A DNA stretch of 64,000 bases from Micractinium sp. NFX-FRZ (taxonomy: Eukaryota; Chlorophyta; Trebouxiophyceae; Chlorellales; Chlorellaceae), in NCBI GenBank assembly GCA_029339195.1, contig JAPTJF010000265.1, forward strand, positions 1-64,000, written 5' to 3'. Shown one piece after another: positions 60,825-64,000 of this stretch; the first letter of the stretch is position 1; every line of letters starts with the position of its first letter. The notes beneath the pieces were generated by a model. The model worked only from the letters and a program-made list of their open reading frames with translations, did no database searches and was not told the origin of the DNA. Both the position numbers and the translations under genes were made by a program.

Positions 60825-63732
60825 TTATGCCGGCGCCGGCACCGCCTGCCCAGCCTTGGCTGACCGCAAGAAGTTCTGCAGCGATTGCAGGCGGGAGTCA
60901 ATGTCTGCTATCTCCGCGCTGGCGTCGTTGTAGTGGTCCCCTGTCAGGGGCACCCGCGCCCGCCGCTGCTCTGCCACTGCCGCTGCCGCCTGCTGCTGCT
61001 GCTGCTGCTGCGCGTGCTGCTGCGGTGCTGACCCTGGCAGCACGTTCGGAGAACCATACGCCCCCCTGCTGCTGGGTGCGCCGCCTGGCTGCTTGTGCGC
61101 ATACTGCTGCAGCCGCTCCCGCACCTCGAGCAGTGCCCGGCCTGGCGATGCTGAGCGCTGGTCAATGGGCGGGAAGGCACGCTGCTGCTGCCCCATGGCT
61201 CGTGGTGTGGTGGTGCTGACTGCAGCCCGCAAGCGCTCCGTGCTCCGCACAGCAGCCCCCCGCTCCCTGGGATCGCTGCCGGGGAACGGGCGGCCCCGCT
61301 CTGCGCTGCGGTCGCGGGCGGCACGCTGCGCCCGGTCAGCGCTTGGGTCACGGCTGGGCACTCGGCTGCGCTGCGGCGTGGAGTGGCCTGCAGCGTGACA
61401 GCAGTCGCAGGCATGCAACAGAAATATGCTCATCAAGCCAGGTAATGCGTCCTCGCCTTGGCCAAATGCAAGCTGCTCAAAACATGGCCGCCCTCCAGCG
61501 ATTCTCTGCAGGTGTATACAACCCCGTCCCTAAGCTGCTCTGCCAACCAACACTCCCAACCAGTCCTGCTTATACTGGTGGTGGTCCCCAGACACTCACG
61601 TGAGCTGGGCATGGAGGGAGGGCGTGAGCCGTGCAGGCTGCCCCCACGAGAGCCGCCTGGTGAGTGCAGCCGTGCCGAGCGCCGCATGTCATCCAGCTTG
61701 CGTGCTGCCTCCCGCTCCCGGTCCTTCTTCAGCTTGATATACTCAGTGGGGTCAAACCGGCCGGCAGAGGTAGGGCGGGAGGTGGGGCGCGAGGTGGGGC
61801 GGGACACATCGGCTGAGCGTGACCGCGGTGGTGGGCCTGCAGGAAACCAGGTGTCAGAGGCTCGTCAGCCAGGTTGGTACTACCTGCCTTCTTTTTGAAA
61901 TGCCCCATGCACCAATCATATATCATGCCTAGAAGTGGTGGGCCTCTTTCAACTTGCTGACATCCAATCATGCAGTCAAAAAGCTCATCTCAGCTGCAGC
62001 AAGCAGCCCCAGGGTGCCTCCCCGCCCCCTGCATGCTGCTGAGCTGCGCCCTTCCTCACCTGGCAGTGGGGCTCGCCGGATGGGCGCTGGCGACGCATCG
62101 CGGCTGTGGTAGCGGCTCCCAGCCGGCGACATGCCTCGCGACTGAGCCCCGCCGCCGCCCCTGGCACTGCTGCTGCCCCCGTGCACCGGGCGCCCAGCAG
62201 ATGCTGGTGGGCGGGCAGCCATGCCACAGCTGCACAAGGAGGGAACAGGAGGTCCAAATGGAAGCAGCTCGCGTCAATCTCCTGGAGGCTTGAACTTGTG
62301 CACACAGGGCAGCCTGCATGCAGCAGCTTGCGACAGACCGCTGAGCCTGGGGGAGAACATGCTATCCTGCACCCAAGCTCCAACCAAGACCCTACCATCC
62401 CTGCCACTCCCACGTCACATCACAGCCCCCCTGACCTCATGTTGGCCACCGTTGCCCGCCGCTGTGCCAGGTCCAGGTCCTGCGTCAGCTCCCGGCACTT
62501 GAGGCGCAGCTCACGGATCTGGTCCTTGGCTGCACCCAGCTCCGCCTCCGCATCCGCCAGCTCCTTGGCCCGCCGCCGCAGCTCCCGGCGGTGCAGGTTG
62601 CGCTCCCCCTCCAACGCAGCCTCAGCCTGTTGCGCCCTCGCCAGCAAGCTGTCGCGCTCCCGCCGCAGAGCCCGTGCATCCCGCACCGTCTCCTGTGCAT
62701 CTGCCGCCAGTGCCTGCATGTCTGCCACCAGGCTGCCGCTGCTGGCGCCGCCCCCGCCCCCTGCCTCCAGCGTTGCCAGCTGCGCCCGTAGAGCAGCGTT
62801 CTCGTCTCGCAGCTGCTTCAGCTCGGGGGGAGCAGCGCTGCCGGCGCGGTGCCCCAGCCTGCCGGCGCCAGCGCGCGGCGCGGCTGCCGCCAGCTGTGTG
62901 CGCAGCGCACGGATGGTGGCCTTGAGGCGCCGCGGGTCAGGGTGCTCCTCAAATTGCAGCGGCATGGGATAGTGCACGCGGTCAAACTCGGCGGCGTAGG
63001 TGAGGATGAAGTAGCGCTTGTTGTGGGCTGCTGGCTGGCCGGATGCTGCCGGTGCCGGCGCCTGCTGCTGCTGCTGCTGCTGTGCTGCCCCACCGCCGCC
63101 CCCGCTGCTGCTGCTGCTGCCACCAGCACGCTTGCTGCGCAGCAGCTCCAGATCGCCATATGTGAGAAGATCGACAAACACGCTGTCAGACTCCTGCCGC
63201 AGCGCGCTCAGCAGCATTTTCACAAACACAGGGAAGCGCTTGAAGCTGCCCGTCTTGGCGGTGATCTCCTCCACATCTGCGGTGGGCAGGCGGGTACGGA
63301 ATGGGGGATGAGGGTCATCACAAACATGTATTTCTGTGTGTTTCCTCAACCCACAACAAAGCATCTGCTTCCACAAAGAAGAGGTGGCCAGGTGCCCACA
63401 GTAGGATGCCTGTATTTGAACGCCCGCCGCTTCCGACTCCTCCCTCACATTTGGCGGCGAATGTGGCGCTCCAGAGCGACGCATCCTCCTTTTGCTCCAC
63501 AGACACCTCCAGCGAGTCTCCTCCCACACAGCGTGCGCTGACGATGTAAGGTGTTCCGTCAAAGACCAGCTCCGCCTGCACGTGGAGATTAATGTTGCAG
63601 CGGCTTCAGAGGGGCAGGGCGGCGGCGGCGGCGGCGGCAGCCTGGCGGCTTTGCCTGCGACCGACTCTCGGGCGGGGCGGGCCGCACCGTGTGAGATTCC
63701 GGGGCGGCTGGGAAGCCGCCCGGAGCCTCCAT
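60825..63732 (-). CDS. VFL3: CCDC61/VFL3 basal-body protein (6 exons, 660 aa)
   Basis: XRCC4/SAS-6-superfamily coiled-coil protein needed for basal-body attachment of fibres and correct flagellar number in Chlamydomonas (VFL3) and for ciliogenesis in animals (CCDC61). Exons: 63688-63732, 63449-63575, 62436-63276, 62060-62229, 61600-61836, 60825-61387. The N-terminal head shows ELVFDGTPYIVSARC, VEEITAKTGSFKRFPVF, DLLTYGDLELLRSKR and RYFILTYAAE followed by FDRVHYPMPL, all conserved in CCDC61. A coiled coil runs from about residue 230 to 335. The basic Ser/Arg-rich tail contains RFDPTEYIKLKKDREREAA and ends with EIADIDSRLQSLQNFL, both matching the family. The 15-residue first exon is the least certain. 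Poly-Gln and Gly/Ser tracts are inserted in the head. Identification is firm. Confidence 0.9.
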
Positions 63733-64000
63733 TGCGTTCCGCCCTCGCGGGGCCAAATTGGCCGGTCAGCGGCGACCTTCGAATGCGGTCAGCGTAGTGA
63801 GACAGGCTGGCTAATGTTTGAGGAGCGATGTTGGGAAACCGGGAAGAGTAAATAGAACGTTGAGAGCGAGAGCCGGCTTTGCAACGTCAGCATCCTGGCT
63901 GGCGCTCCTCCCGGCGGGCCCCGCACGGCGGCTGGCGGCAGTCTGTGCCCCCACACAACAAGGCGTCCTTGCTGCATGCCGCACCGATATAATTAATGTG
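63733..64000. other. Upstream region of CCDC61, no gene seen
   Basis: Open frames are short and without features; the sequence runs off the window edge. Confidence 0.5.

Overview
The window looks like nuclear DNA of a GC-rich green alga, most likely a Chlorella-like trebouxiophyte (inference). Reasons: about 94 short spliceosomal introns in 12 genes, roughly 5% of them with GC-AG ends; TGTAA poly(A) signals downstream of several stops; and gene families typical of green algae. There are no bacterial operons, CRISPR arrays, recognisable transposons, tRNAs or rRNAs. All multi-exon models were built by hand from splice sites, reading phase and family conservation. In each recognised multi-exon gene the summed CDS is divisible by three.

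Layout. 1-3.3 kb: a purine tract and GC-rich repeats, no supportable gene. 3.3-8.2 kb: decayed duplicate copies of the 3' end of the neighbouring ABC transporter. 10.0-23.3 kb (-): a 26-exon ABCC/MRP full transporter. 23.7-25.6 kb (-): an unrecognised multi-pass membrane protein. 26.4-34.0 kb (-): a 17-exon P5B-type ATPase (ATP13A2 type), head-to-head with a NIPA Mg2+ transporter (34.6-37.4 kb, +). 37.8-39.8 kb (-): an F-box/LysM protein, divergent from a single-exon ankyrin protein (40.8-41.4 kb, +). 42-45.8 kb (-): a large Ala/Glu/Pro-rich Tudor-like protein, divergent from the RNA ligase RtcB (46.4-52.0 kb, +). 52.5-55.0 kb (+): a small heat-shock protein. 55.8-58.9 kb (-): a nucleoplasmin/HD2-like acidic nuclear protein, divergent from the AP-4 sigma subunit (59.3-60.5 kb, +). 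60.8-63.7 kb (-): CCDC61/VFL3, a basal-body protein. These are ordinary housekeeping, membrane-transport and cytoskeletal genes without a shared pathway.

The most unusual signal is inside the introns. Many contain a degenerate same-strand copy of part of the adjacent exon, often including its splice site ('ghost exons'). The best cases match at 75-82% over 30-50 bases by hand count (RtcB, ABCC, the nucleoplasmin-like gene, AP-4 sigma). Two ghosts read through an exon-exon junction as if intronless. Together with exact or near-exact 30-bp tandem repeats and the duplicated ABCC tail, this suggests that local tandem duplication has repeatedly created or enlarged introns here.
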